From Polynucleobacter sp. 30F-ANTBAC (GTDB lineage Bacteria > Pseudomonadota > Gammaproteobacteria > Burkholderiales > Burkholderiaceae): a stretch of 64,000 bases of DNA. A program made the position numbers and the translations under genes. Shown here piece after piece: positions 45,280-53,148 of this stretch (position 1 is the first letter of the stretch; each line of letters starts with the position of its first letter). The notes under the pieces are model-generated. The model did not search any database. It saw only the letters and a list, made by a program, of their open reading frames with translations, and had not been told where the DNA came from. The stretch is from the NCBI RefSeq assembly GCF_018882385.1, contig NZ_JACVON010000001.1, positions 914,942-978,941 of the forward strand, given 5' to 3'.

Positions 45280-46228
45280 GATTGCCTTGTGCAATATCAC
45301 TTAAAACATAATTAACAGGTATGGCGATTTGCTCTTTGAATCGGTCATCTAATTCGCTTAAAGACTTCTGAAAAATAGATTTCTCTTTCTCAGCAGTTTC
45401 AATTCTTAAACGCAATACATCTCCAAACTGAACACCAATAACTTTAAAAACACCGGCTCTTGGCAGATTAACTTCTAAACTTATTTTGCTACCTTTCATT
45501 AACTGCCCTTCATGATCAGGATCATTTTCCCAAGCATCTTCTCGGGTTAACTTCCCCTTAACCCCAGGCATTAACTCACCTTGCCAGAATAATTGACCAT
45601 GCAATAAAAGTCGGGCAGCTTCTTTGGCAGAAGCTGAATCAGATGACAGATTTTCCAAAACCTTGGTGGTCTCCTCCATCAAAGAGGCATCATCCAAACC
45701 GGAAGGATGGAGTAACTTTGGCCCTAAGGTATCGGCCAAGTGACGAGCAGCAAATAGCGATGAACTCGCTAAGTTCATCAATAAATTTTGCATGGCCTGT
45801 TTAGGAGGAACAACTTCACCACTCAAACCTCGCCACGATTTACTCTCAGTACCGGGCCAATCAACACCCGCAGCATCCTCTGTACCAACGCCACCCAATA
45901 ACGCCAATAATTTACCTAAGTCTGCCGATTGAGGTTTCAGAGTACCTTGCAACATGGAAGCATGTAAAGCCATGCCCTCAAGCAGCACTGCTTGCCCTGG
46001 ATGAAGTGATCCAGCAACCAAACCAGGGTGTGACAATGAATTTCTTGCTTGAGATCCTGATTGCATCAACGCTACTGGATCAGGCAACTTAACTGCCGTT
46101 CTTGCATCAACACTAACTTGGTCATTGAGAACTACAGGCGCAATCTTATTAACTGCTTCAACCTTAATTTTTGAACTTGAAGGTGTTGAAGTGTCAGGTA
46201 AATTGATGGGAGGTATTGGGAAGACCAT
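45269..46228 (-). CDS. FliK-like protein (YlqG-type)
   Basis: A 319-residue protein of uncertain role. The C-terminal part (about 220-310) reads like a diverged Flg_hook domain (KISLEVNLPRAGVFKVIGVQ). The N-terminal half is Pro/Ser/Ala-rich and has no clear domain. Always considered together with the FlhB-like gene it overlaps, it may be a second hook-length or export-switch pair. The FliK-like assignment is from pattern and context and was not tested. Confidence 0.6.
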   Translation of the reverse strand: MVFPIPPINLPDTSTPSSSKIKVEAVNKIAPVVLNDQVSVDARTAVKLPDPVALMQSGSQARNSLSHPGLVAGSLHPGQAVLLEGMALHASMLQGTLKPQSADLGKLLALLGGVGTEDAAGVDWPGTESKSWRGLSGEVVPPKQAMQNLLMNLASSSLFAARHLADTLGPKLLHPSGLDDASLMEETTKVLENLSSDSASAKEAARLLLHGQLFWQGELMPGVKGKLTREDAWENDPDHEGQLMKGSKISLEVNLPRAGVFKVIGVQFGDVLRLRIETAEKEKSIFQKSLSELDDRFKEQIAIPVNYVLSDIAQGNHES

Positions 46229-46276
46229 GGCTCGTCCCCAGGCAGCTAAAAGCTACTCTGCGTGAAAATTATTTTA

Positions 46277-46663
46277 TTAAATAGCTCTTTCACTCACCAC
46301 ACCCTGCCATGCTTCATAAATAGGCAGGAGAACTTCCCTTACCTCTTTAATCATATTGGCATCTTTATTAATTCTGGCTTTCAGTAAATGTCGAATCGAC
46401 CAGTCATAGAGAGAAGCTAAGTTTCTAGCAATATCACCACCTTTTTCAAAATCTAAGGCAGGTATCAATCCAATTTTAAATATATCAAGTGCTTTATCTA
46501 AAGGTTCCACCGCTAACTCACCAGCTTGCATTTGATTTTCAGCTGATAACAAATGATCTAAAAGCTTTTCAAAAACCAACAAAATTAAGTTTTCAGGCCG
46601 AGCGATGCCAACTGATGTCTGGGCAAAAATATTTTTATATCCGGCAACGGCTTTATTTGTCAT
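46277..46663 (-). CDS. fliS: Flagellin export chaperone FliS
   Basis: Binds the C-terminus of flagellin before export. The 128 residues form the family helical bundle (SVGIARPENLILLVFEKLLDH near residues 17-37; IARNLASLYDWSIRHLLKAR). Downstream of fliD by 9 bp. Confidence 0.94.
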   Translation of the reverse strand: MTNKAVAGYKNIFAQTSVGIARPENLILLVFEKLLDHLLSAENQMQAGELAVEPLDKALDIFKIGLIPALDFEKGGDIARNLASLYDWSIRHLLKARINKDANMIKEVREVLLPIYEAWQGVVSERAI

Positions 46664-46672
46664 ACAAACCGA

Positions 46673-48142
46673 TTAGTTACTCTTACTGTTATTGAGAACA
46701 TTGAAGGTCGTCGTTAAAGAACTGTTTGTAGCTTGCAGTTGATATAACAAAGCATCTAATGCCGCGTATTGAGCAGCATATTTAGCCATTTTTTCTGCTT
46801 TACGAGTTTGCATATCCTTCACTCTTGACTGCAAAGTTGTATTTTCGCTCTTAATGCCATCAATATTGGTTGCGATACTACCTGTCATGCCACTTAAACC
46901 AATAGCTGCATTGATTGAGGCATAAGTCGGCGCTGAAAAACCGGCAGCTAACTTGTCAAATACACCATTACTGACTGAGTTGTTATACATCGTGCTATTG
47001 AACTGTAGTGTTCCATCTAACTGTAGCTCAAGACCCAATGTAATTAAGCTGATAGCTCTACCATTTTTATCAAGCAATGGCGTTGACCCTGCGGCGTCTT
47101 TAAAGCCATTCATTAGGGAGTTGGTGATAGAGTCAATCACAAAAGATAAATTACTTTCACCATACAAAGAACCTCTTTTAGAGGGATCAGGATCATACTT
47201 GCTCAACTCTGTATAGGAAGAAATCAAACTGTTGTAGTTATCAATAATCTGAGTTAATACTGTTTGTGCATTTTGTGCTGAGGCAGATGTCACTGACAAT
47301 AAAGAGCTACCTATCTTACCTAGCTGCAAGGTTAGACCAGGCACAGCATTTAAAACGCTATTCGATGGTCTGATAAATGATTGACCATTAATCGTAAACT
47401 TTGCATCAACTCCAGCAGAGCTCACAGTAGAAGCCAAGTTAGCCCCTAAACTATCTTTTAAAACTAAGTTGTTAGCCGCCCCACCATTCATAGCGGTTAA
47501 AGTTAGACTGTATCCGTTACCTGTATCGACAACTGAAGCACGCACAGAGGTTGATAACGAATTAATCCTATCGCGAACGGCATTGAGGCTCGTAAATTGA
47601 GTTAAATCGACCGATACACCTGGAATATCGCCTGTTGCACCAACAGTGATGATGTTTGAAGCAGTTGGGCTAACACTAAAAAAACTTCTTAAAGTTGCTG
47701 TATCGGATGTCGCAGGATCAGTGATTGTTGTTGGCCAAGCAACATTATTAGCATCCAACCCACCAAATCCGGCAAAGGCTGATGCAGCTAGTGCAGTGAC
47801 ATTGATATTGTAATTTCCAGCAATTGCTGCGGAACCTGTACTAACAGCAGCATCTACAACCGTATAGTCACTGCTATTAACTAATTTATTGGAATAAATA
47901 TTGGAGTCAGAGAAAGACTGAAAATCAGTTTGCAAAGCGGCAATTTTTGCCTTAATCGTGCCCATGTCACTGATAGCAACGTTATTCCTATCAATATCTT
48001 TAGCGACCTTATCAATTGGTGCTTGCTCAACGACCTCTAGCTTTGAAACAATCGAGTTAACGTCGATAACAGTACCGTTACCAAGGCTTCCATTGGATCC
48101 CGCTAAAGATGATGTGCTACCTGAGGTTGAGCTAACGGCCAT
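46673..48142 (-). CDS. fliD: Filament cap protein FliD (HAP2)
   Basis: Caps the growing filament. The 489 residues have the N-terminal segment (GTVIDVNSIVSKLEVVEQAP) and the C-terminal coiled coil (MQTRKAEKMAKYAAQYAALD ending in TTFNVLNN). A sigma-54 promoter and a perfect inverted repeat lie just upstream. Confidence 0.95.
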   Translation of the reverse strand: MAVSSTSGSTSSLAGSNGSLGNGTVIDVNSIVSKLEVVEQAPIDKVAKDIDRNNVAISDMGTIKAKIAALQTDFQSFSDSNIYSNKLVNSSDYTVVDAAVSTGSAAIAGNYNINVTALAASAFAGFGGLDANNVAWPTTITDPATSDTATLRSFFSVSPTASNIITVGATGDIPGVSVDLTQFTSLNAVRDRINSLSTSVRASVVDTGNGYSLTLTAMNGGAANNLVLKDSLGANLASTVSSAGVDAKFTINGQSFIRPSNSVLNAVPGLTLQLGKIGSSLLSVTSASAQNAQTVLTQIIDNYNSLISSYTELSKYDPDPSKRGSLYGESNLSFVIDSITNSLMNGFKDAAGSTPLLDKNGRAISLITLGLELQLDGTLQFNSTMYNNSVSNGVFDKLAAGFSAPTYASINAAIGLSGMTGSIATNIDGIKSENTTLQSRVKDMQTRKAEKMAKYAAQYAALDALLYQLQATNSSLTTTFNVLNNSKSN

Positions 48143-48157
48143 GATTTGCTTTTTGAA

Positions 48158-48180
48158 ATGTTTTTAATGCTTAAAAACAT
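48158..48180. promoter_or_regulatory. Perfect inverted repeat at the fliD transcription start
   Basis: ATGTTTTTAA-TGC-TTAAAAACAT, 10-bp arms with a 3-base centre, lying directly next to the -12 element (48181-48184). It spans the expected transcription start and could be an operator or a 5' mRNA hairpin. Confidence 0.45.
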
Positions 48181-48195
48181 GCAAGTTACATGCCA
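48181..48195 (-). promoter_or_regulatory. Sigma-54 (-24/-12) promoter of fliD
   Basis: On the minus strand TGGCATG-N4-TTGC, the same core as the flgB promoter, 39 bp before the fliD ATG. It lies in the flaG-fliD gap, so fliD-fliS can be transcribed without the flagellins. Two TGCATGC repeats (48199-48205 and 48208-48214) stand just upstream of it. Confidence 0.85.
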
Positions 48196-48224
48196 TCTTG
48201 CATGCACTGCATGCGACTAATAAC

Positions 48225-48647
48225 CTATGCAACGTTATTAACGAATAACCCTTGTAAACTTTCCATATTGTGAGCCACTCGAACTGCAGCTTCGGAAGGT
48301 AAATGCATAACCAGATTACCGCTTGCATCTGTGACTTGAATCACATGGTAACCGGTTGTATGGTCAACGCTAACACTTAGATTAGAGCCTTTTGACTGAA
48401 TAAAGTCTTGAATGGCAGCAGCAGCAGCCTGCACAACTTTTTCAATTGGCTGGGCAAATTCACGAACGCTTGCAGCAGACGTACCTGTCGTATCAAGCGC
48501 AATCACCACCTCTTTTTTAGGAGTGATTTCAGGCGCTTTGAATGCTGGCACAACTGGCGCAGAATCACCTTTACCAGCAGAGACATTTCGTGGCTCTTGC
48601 TGGGTAATAGCAACTGGTACTGCGGTACTCGAACTAATAGGATTCAT
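48225..48647 (-). CDS. flaG: FlaG-family protein
   Basis: Small protein of 140 residues often found between fliC and fliD; loss of FlaG lengthens or alters filaments in some species. The C-terminal FlaG domain (LSVSVDHTTGYHVIQVTDAS ... RVAHNMESLQGLFVNNVA) is clear; the N-terminal half is a variable Pro/Ala-rich linker. Confidence 0.9.
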   Translation of the reverse strand: MNPISSSTAVPVAITQQEPRNVSAGKGDSAPVVPAFKAPEITPKKEVVIALDTTGTSAASVREFAQPIEKVVQAAAAAIQDFIQSKGSNLSVSVDHTTGYHVIQVTDASGNLVMHLPSEAAVRVAHNMESLQGLFVNNVA

Positions 48648-48670
48648 GTTGAAACCTCGTTTATTAATGC

Positions 48671-48702
48671 ATTACCCTAACAACACATGTTATTAGGGTA
48701 AT
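48671..48702. terminator. Stem-loop between fliC and flaG
   Basis: ATTACCCTAA / TTAGGGTAAT gives a perfect 10-bp stem with a 12-base loop just after the flagellin stop. No T-tract follows on the minus strand, so it may stabilise the flagellin mRNA 3' end or terminate weakly. Confidence 0.45.
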
Positions 48703-48732
48703 GTTATTTCCATAATATTTCAATACTTCAAA

Positions 48733-49686
48733 TTACTTCAAAAGTGTCAAGATCACATTTGGCATTTGGTTAGCTTGAGCCAACATAGATGTTGCAGCTT
48801 GTTGCAAGATCTGACCACGTGTCAACTTAGCGGTTTCTGAAGCATAGTCTGTGTCGATAATACGACTCTGGGCATCAGCCAAGTTGTTTGACAATGTTTG
48901 CATGTTGTCAACGATGAAGTTCAAGCGAGTTTGCCATGTGCCTAAGTTTGCACGGTTATCAATATTTTTCTGAACAGCAGTCATAACAACACTTGCTTTT
49001 AAATATTGGACGTCAGCAGCAACCAATGTTCCTGCAGTGGCGTCAGCAGCATCTGCAAAGTCAATTTTGCCAGCCGTTGCTTTTGCTGTAGCATCTGCAC
49101 CAGCTGAAGCGCTAACCAAACCTAAATTACTTGTTGTTGACGTTGCGTCTAGTAATGATAAATCTGCAATTGAAATAGTGGTTGTAGAGTTATCACCTGT
49201 TGAAAATTTCAACATATCAGGTATGTCAGTGCCTGACTCCGTAACTCCAACAGCGCCAACTCGACCAAAAATTGATTCTCCAGCACCTTGGAATTTTGTT
49301 CTCTTCTTAATCTCTGCAGTTTCATTCAATAAACTTGCAATTTCATTATTGATTGAAGTTTTTTGGCTATCCGTCAAAGAACCATTTTCTTTTTGAGTTG
49401 TAAGCGTCAATACGCGCTGTAAAATCTTACCCATAACATCCAATGCGCCTTCTGCAGTTTGAACTAAAGAGATGGCGTCTTGTGTATTTTGGATTGATTG
49501 ATCAGTTACGTTCTTTGTTGCTTTAACAGCTTCAGCAACAGCGTAACCAGCTGCATCATCTTTAGCGCTGTTAATACGCTTACCAGAAGATAACTTCTGA
49601 ACTGAACTTGCTAAGTCTGCTTGGGCAGTACTCAAGTTCTTTTGAGCGTACAAAGAAGCCATATTTGTATTTAGGATTGCTGGCAT
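48733..49686 (-). CDS. fliC: Flagellin (second copy of a tandem pair)
   Basis: Filament subunit of 317 residues. Conserved D0/D1 helices lie at both ends (MPAILNTNMASLYAQKNL; QAATSMLAQANQMPNVILTL) around a short variable centre, giving a compact flagellin. The start has GGAG eight bases upstream, identical to the other copy. Only 35 bp separate it from the upstream flagellin and no promoter is seen there, so the two are probably co-transcribed. Confidence 0.96.
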   Translation of the reverse strand: MPAILNTNMASLYAQKNLSTAQADLASSVQKLSSGKRINSAKDDAAGYAVAEAVKATKNVTDQSIQNTQDAISLVQTAEGALDVMGKILQRVLTLTTQKENGSLTDSQKTSINNEIASLLNETAEIKKRTKFQGAGESIFGRVGAVGVTESGTDIPDMLKFSTGDNSTTTISIADLSLLDATSTTSNLGLVSASAGADATAKATAGKIDFADAADATAGTLVAADVQYLKASVVMTAVQKNIDNRANLGTWQTRLNFIVDNMQTLSNNLADAQSRIIDTDYASETAKLTRGQILQQAATSMLAQANQMPNVILTLLK

Positions 49687-49696
49687 TTAAATCTCC
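49157..49696 (-). repeat. Flagellin duplicate, copy 1 of near-identical tracts
   Basis: Against the neighbouring flagellin (50128-50667, constant offset 971) two tracts are identical by eye: 49157-49302 (146 nt) and 49435-49696 (262 nt, including the ribosome-binding site). The 132 nt between them differ by many substitutions without indels. Confidence 0.85.
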
Positions 49697-49721
49697 GATT
49701 TAATTTTTTAATTAATTTGAA

Positions 49722-50657
49722 TTACTTCAAAAGTGTCAAGATCACGTTTGGCATTTGGTTAGCTTGAGCCAACATAGATGTGGCAGCTTGTTGCAAAATC
49801 TGACCACGTGTCAACTTAGCAGTTTCTGAAGCATAGTCAGTGTCTACAATACGACTCTGGGCATCAGCCAAGTTGTTTGACAATGTTTGCATGTTGTCAA
49901 CGATGTAATTAAGGCGAGTCTGCCATGTGCCTAGTGCAGCACGGTTTGCAATATTATTTTGAACTGCAGACATCACAGCCTTAGAAGTAAAGTCTGCACT
50001 AGCAATGCTGTCAGTAGCAGTAAGAATATTTGCATCTGTTGATGTGGTTTGTGAAGTAACGGCCTGGAATAAATTCACATCCGCAGAACCAGTTGCATTT
50101 TTTACACCTGTAAATAATGCCTTCAAAGATAAATCTGCAATTGAAATAGTGGTTGTAGAGTTATCACCTGTTGAAAATTTCAACATATCAGGTATGTCAG
50201 TGCCTGACTCCGTAACTCCAACAGCGCCAACTCGACCAAAAATTGATTCTCCAGCACCTTGGAATTTTGTTCTATTCTTAATCTCAGCTACTTCTTTAAA
50301 TAAACTAACAATTTCATTGTTAATTGAATTTAACTGTGGTGTAGTCAATGAGCCATTTTCTTTTTGGGTTACCAAAGTCAATACACGTTGCAAAATCTTA
50401 CCTACAACATCCAATGCGCCTTCTGCAGTTTGAACTAAAGAGATGGCGTCTTGTGTATTTTGGATTGATTGATCAGTTACGTTCTTTGTTGCTTTAACAG
50501 CTTCAGCAACAGCGTAACCAGCTGCATCATCTTTAGCGCTGTTAATACGCTTACCAGAAGATAACTTCTGAACTGAACTTGCTAAGTCTGCTTGGGCAGT
50601 ACTCAAGTTCTTTTGAGCGTACAAAGAAGCCATATTTGTATTTAGGATTGCTGGCAT
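49722..50657 (-). CDS. fliC: Flagellin (first copy of a tandem pair)
   Basis: Filament subunit of 311 residues, paralogue of the next gene downstream. The first ~85 residues and the central RTKFQGAGESIFGRVGAVG region are shared; residues about 185-255 differ in sequence and by a net six residues. A sigma-28-like promoter sits about 70-90 bp upstream, so both flagellins should be late genes under FliA/FlgM. Confidence 0.96.
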   Translation of the reverse strand: MPAILNTNMASLYAQKNLSTAQADLASSVQKLSSGKRINSAKDDAAGYAVAEAVKATKNVTDQSIQNTQDAISLVQTAEGALDVVGKILQRVLTLVTQKENGSLTTPQLNSINNEIVSLFKEVAEIKNRTKFQGAGESIFGRVGAVGVTESGTDIPDMLKFSTGDNSTTTISIADLSLKALFTGVKNATGSADVNLFQAVTSQTTSTDANILTATDSIASADFTSKAVMSAVQNNIANRAALGTWQTRLNYIVDNMQTLSNNLADAQSRIVDTDYASETAKLTRGQILQQAATSMLAQANQMPNVILTLLK

Positions 50658-50667
50658 TTAAATCTCC
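50128..50667 (-). repeat. Flagellin duplicate, copy 2 of near-identical tracts
   Basis: Partner of 49157-49696. Identical tracts are 50128-50273 and 50406-50667; the identity stops one base upstream of the shared ribosome-binding site region (after 50667). Confidence 0.85.
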
Positions 50668-51039
50668 TAGTGCTTTAAGCTGGTTAAGTTGTTACTTTAA
50701 AAATTAGTTTTCTTCGTAATCTATTACGGTCGCCACCTATTTTTTGTTTAGCCAATTCACAATTAAATATATAAGTCATTGTTTTAGAAGATATTTATTT
50801 TTTAATTTCCCGGTAATAACTTATGAAAATCACAAGCAAATAGCCCTTTAGCTAATAAAAGTGGGATTTATATGGCAGAAATGCTCAAAACAGGCTGATT
50901 AGCCCTATTTTTCATAAGAAATTTGCCTAAGATCAGTTAGAATTGGTCTTATTAATCAATGGTAATTTTTATTATTACTGTCATTTTTGGCATTAATAAT
51001 TAGTAATTATTTTTTAGGTCTATCTAGGCGCTTTAATTT
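50658..51039. other. 382-bp divergent gap between fliC and flhA
   Basis: The only stretch over 300 bases without a gene. It holds the sigma-28-like flagellin promoter at 50724-50750. The rest is AT-rich; it must contain the start of the flhA-flhF-flhG-fliA transcript but I see no convincing sigma-54, sigma-28 or sigma-70 promoter for it and only a weak ribosome-binding site for flhA. No ORF, tRNA or repeat was recognised. Confidence 0.6.
50724..50750 (-). promoter_or_regulatory. Sigma-28-like promoter of the flagellin genes
   Basis: On the minus strand TAAACAAA (50743-50750), an 11-bp spacer and GACCGTAA (50724-50731) resemble the FliA consensus TAAAGTTT-N11-GCCGATAA. The -35 matches well, the -10 at five of eight positions. 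Position 67 bp before the fliC ATG fits. Confidence 0.55.
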
Positions 51040-53139
51040 ATGGCTTTTTTTGGTATTTCTTTACAGCGCTTACCGACACCCTCGGCCTCCGCAGCGATAC
51101 CCATATTAGTTTTACTTGTTCTAGTAATGATGCTGGTTCCACTACCAGCACTTTTGCTTGATATATTGTTCACCTTCAATATTGCGGTGGCTATCATGGT
51201 TTTGATATTGGCCATCAATATCAAAAGCTTTAAGGATTTTGTTGCTTTTCCAACCGTTCTCTTACTAACAACCCTTTTAAGACTCTCTTTAAACGTTGCG
51301 TCTACTCGTGTCGTCTTAATTGAGGGACACACCGGTCCCGGTGCTGCCGGTAAAGTCATTGAAGCTTTTGGTCAGTTTCTGATTGGCGGCAACTTTACTG
51401 TTGGTATTGTGATTTTTATCGTAATTACCATCATTAACTTTGTGGTGATTACAAAAGGTTCAGGGCGAGTGGCCGAAGTTTCCGCACGTTTTGCCTTAGA
51501 TTCCATGCCTGGCAAACAAATGGCCATTGATGCCGATCTTAACGCCGGCATCATTAAACAAGATGAAGCCCGTGAAAGACGAAATGACGTCGCCCAAGAA
51601 GCTGATTTTTATGGCTCCATGGATGGTGCATCAAAGTTCGTTCGTGGTGATGCTGTTGCTGGAATCATGATTTTGCTAATCAACTTGATTGGTGGCGTCA
51701 TTGTTGGTGTTCTGCAATACAACCTGGATTTTGGTACTGCATTTAAAACATTTGCAGCACTATCCGTTGGTGATGGACTGGTAGCGCAAGTTCCAGCCCT
51801 GATCATTTCAACAGCTGCAGGTATCTTGGTAACGCGAGTTGCAACAGAAGATACTTTCTCGGAACAAGTTGGTAAACAGTTCGGCACCAACAGCACAAGC
51901 TTGGCAGTTGCTGCCGTGATTTTGGGTGTGCTCGGTATCGTGCCTGGAATGCCACATGCTGTATTTTTGACATTTGCCGTGGTATTTGGTGGATTAGCAT
52001 GGGTTATCAAAACAAAAATTGCTAAAAAATCTGCAACAGCTGCAGCTGTTGCAGCAACACCATCCATCCGCGAAGAACTTGATTGGAAAGATGTTCCAGT
52101 TATTGAGCCACTTTGCCTAGAATTACCTTACCGCCTTATTTCTTTAGTTGAAAAAGGTGATGACAGTGATCTAATCAAACGTATTCGAGCCATTCGTAAA
52201 AAATTTATCGGCGATGTAGGCTTCCTTACTCCCTCTGTTCATATTCGAGATAACCTTCAGCTCCAAGCTGAGACTTATCGTTTTTTACTATATGGCGCTG
52301 AGATAGGTCGAGGTCAATGTTTACCGGATAAGTTACTAGCCATTCAACCGGCTGGTGCAGAAGATATTTCTGGCATTAAAGTGACTGACCCAACATTTGG
52401 AATGCCTGCTATTTGGATCAACCGCACTCAACGAGATGAAGCCATTACCAAAGGCTATACAGTGGTTGAGCCAGCCGTAGTTCTTGCCACGCACCTAGAT
52501 CATCTTGTACACAAACATGCTCATGAATTACTCGGTCGTCAAGAAACTCAAGATTTGCTAGAACACTTTAAGAATAGTTACCCCAAGTTAGTGGAAGACG
52601 TTATTCCAAAAGTTGTGACGGTTGCTAACCTACAAAGACTCCTTCAATTATTACTAGAAGAAGGTGTCCCCATTAAAGACTTAAGAACTATTCTTGAGAT
52701 TGCTGGGGAAGTTGCTCCGAAATTACCTGAGCCACAAGATATGCTTCAGCATATTCGTTTCGCTCTTAGAAGAACTATTGTTCAAGAAACATTTGGCGAC
52801 TCAATCAATTATTCCGTATTGGGTATACAACCAGAGTTTGAAAGACTGATTGACCAAGCCATTGGCAATAACTCAGTAGCGCCTGACGGTGTTATTGAAC
52901 CAGGCTTAGCCAGACTATTTGGTGAAGAAGTTATTCGCGGAGTAGACGCACTTGAAAGTCTTAACTTGCCACCGGTGATCGTTTGCAGCACCAGATGCCG
53001 TTTGACCTTCTCAAGGTTGGCTAAAAGAGTGCGGCCTCAAGTTATTGTTTTAGGTATGGGTGAACTACCACCAACCTCTAATTTATCTTACTATCAAGTA
53101 CTGTGCTCACAAGCTGCGCCTAACACTAATCGAGGTTAA
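51040..53139 (+). CDS. flhA: Flagellar export gate protein FlhA
   Basis: Main export gate protein and docking platform. The 699 residues have about eight N-terminal membrane segments, the FHIPEP loop (GRVAEVSARFALDSMPGKQM, DADLNAG) and a large cytoplasmic domain (from about 345) that binds chaperones. First gene of flhA-flhF-flhG-fliA. Confidence 0.97.
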   Translation: MAFFGISLQRLPTPSASAAIPILVLLVLVMMLVPLPALLLDILFTFNIAVAIMVLILAINIKSFKDFVAFPTVLLLTTLLRLSLNVASTRVVLIEGHTGPGAAGKVIEAFGQFLIGGNFTVGIVIFIVITIINFVVITKGSGRVAEVSARFALDSMPGKQMAIDADLNAGIIKQDEARERRNDVAQEADFYGSMDGASKFVRGDAVAGIMILLINLIGGVIVGVLQYNLDFGTAFKTFAALSVGDGLVAQVPALIISTAAGILVTRVATEDTFSEQVGKQFGTNSTSLAVAAVILGVLGIVPGMPHAVFLTFAVVFGGLAWVIKTKIAKKSATAAAVAATPSIREELDWKDVPVIEPLCLELPYRLISLVEKGDDSDLIKRIRAIRKKFIGDVGFLTPSVHIRDNLQLQAETYRFLLYGAEIGRGQCLPDKLLAIQPAGAEDISGIKVTDPTFGMPAIWINRTQRDEAITKGYTVVEPAVVLATHLDHLVHKHAHELLGRQETQDLLEHFKNSYPKLVEDVIPKVVTVANLQRLLQLLLEEGVPIKDLRTILEIAGEVAPKLPEPQDMLQHIRFALRRTIVQETFGDSINYSVLGIQPEFERLIDQAIGNNSVAPDGVIEPGLARLFGEEVIRGVDALESLNLPPVIVCSTRCRLTFSRLAKRVRPQVIVLGMGELPPTSNLSYYQVLCSQAAPNTNRG

Positions 53140-53148
53140 CGAATCATT

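Noticed and set aside
50891-50912. Hairpin GGCT-GATT-AGCC followed by T residues upstream of flhA
   Set aside because: Only a 4-bp stem; too weak to call a terminator.
50990-51006. TGGCATT-like sequence as a sigma-54 promoter for flhA
   Set aside because: The -24 half fits but there is no TTGC at the required spacing.
51609-52067. Minus-strand open frame of 152 codons within flhA
   Set aside because: Ala/Thr-rich translation of the flhA opposite strand, no ribosome-binding site; shadow frame.
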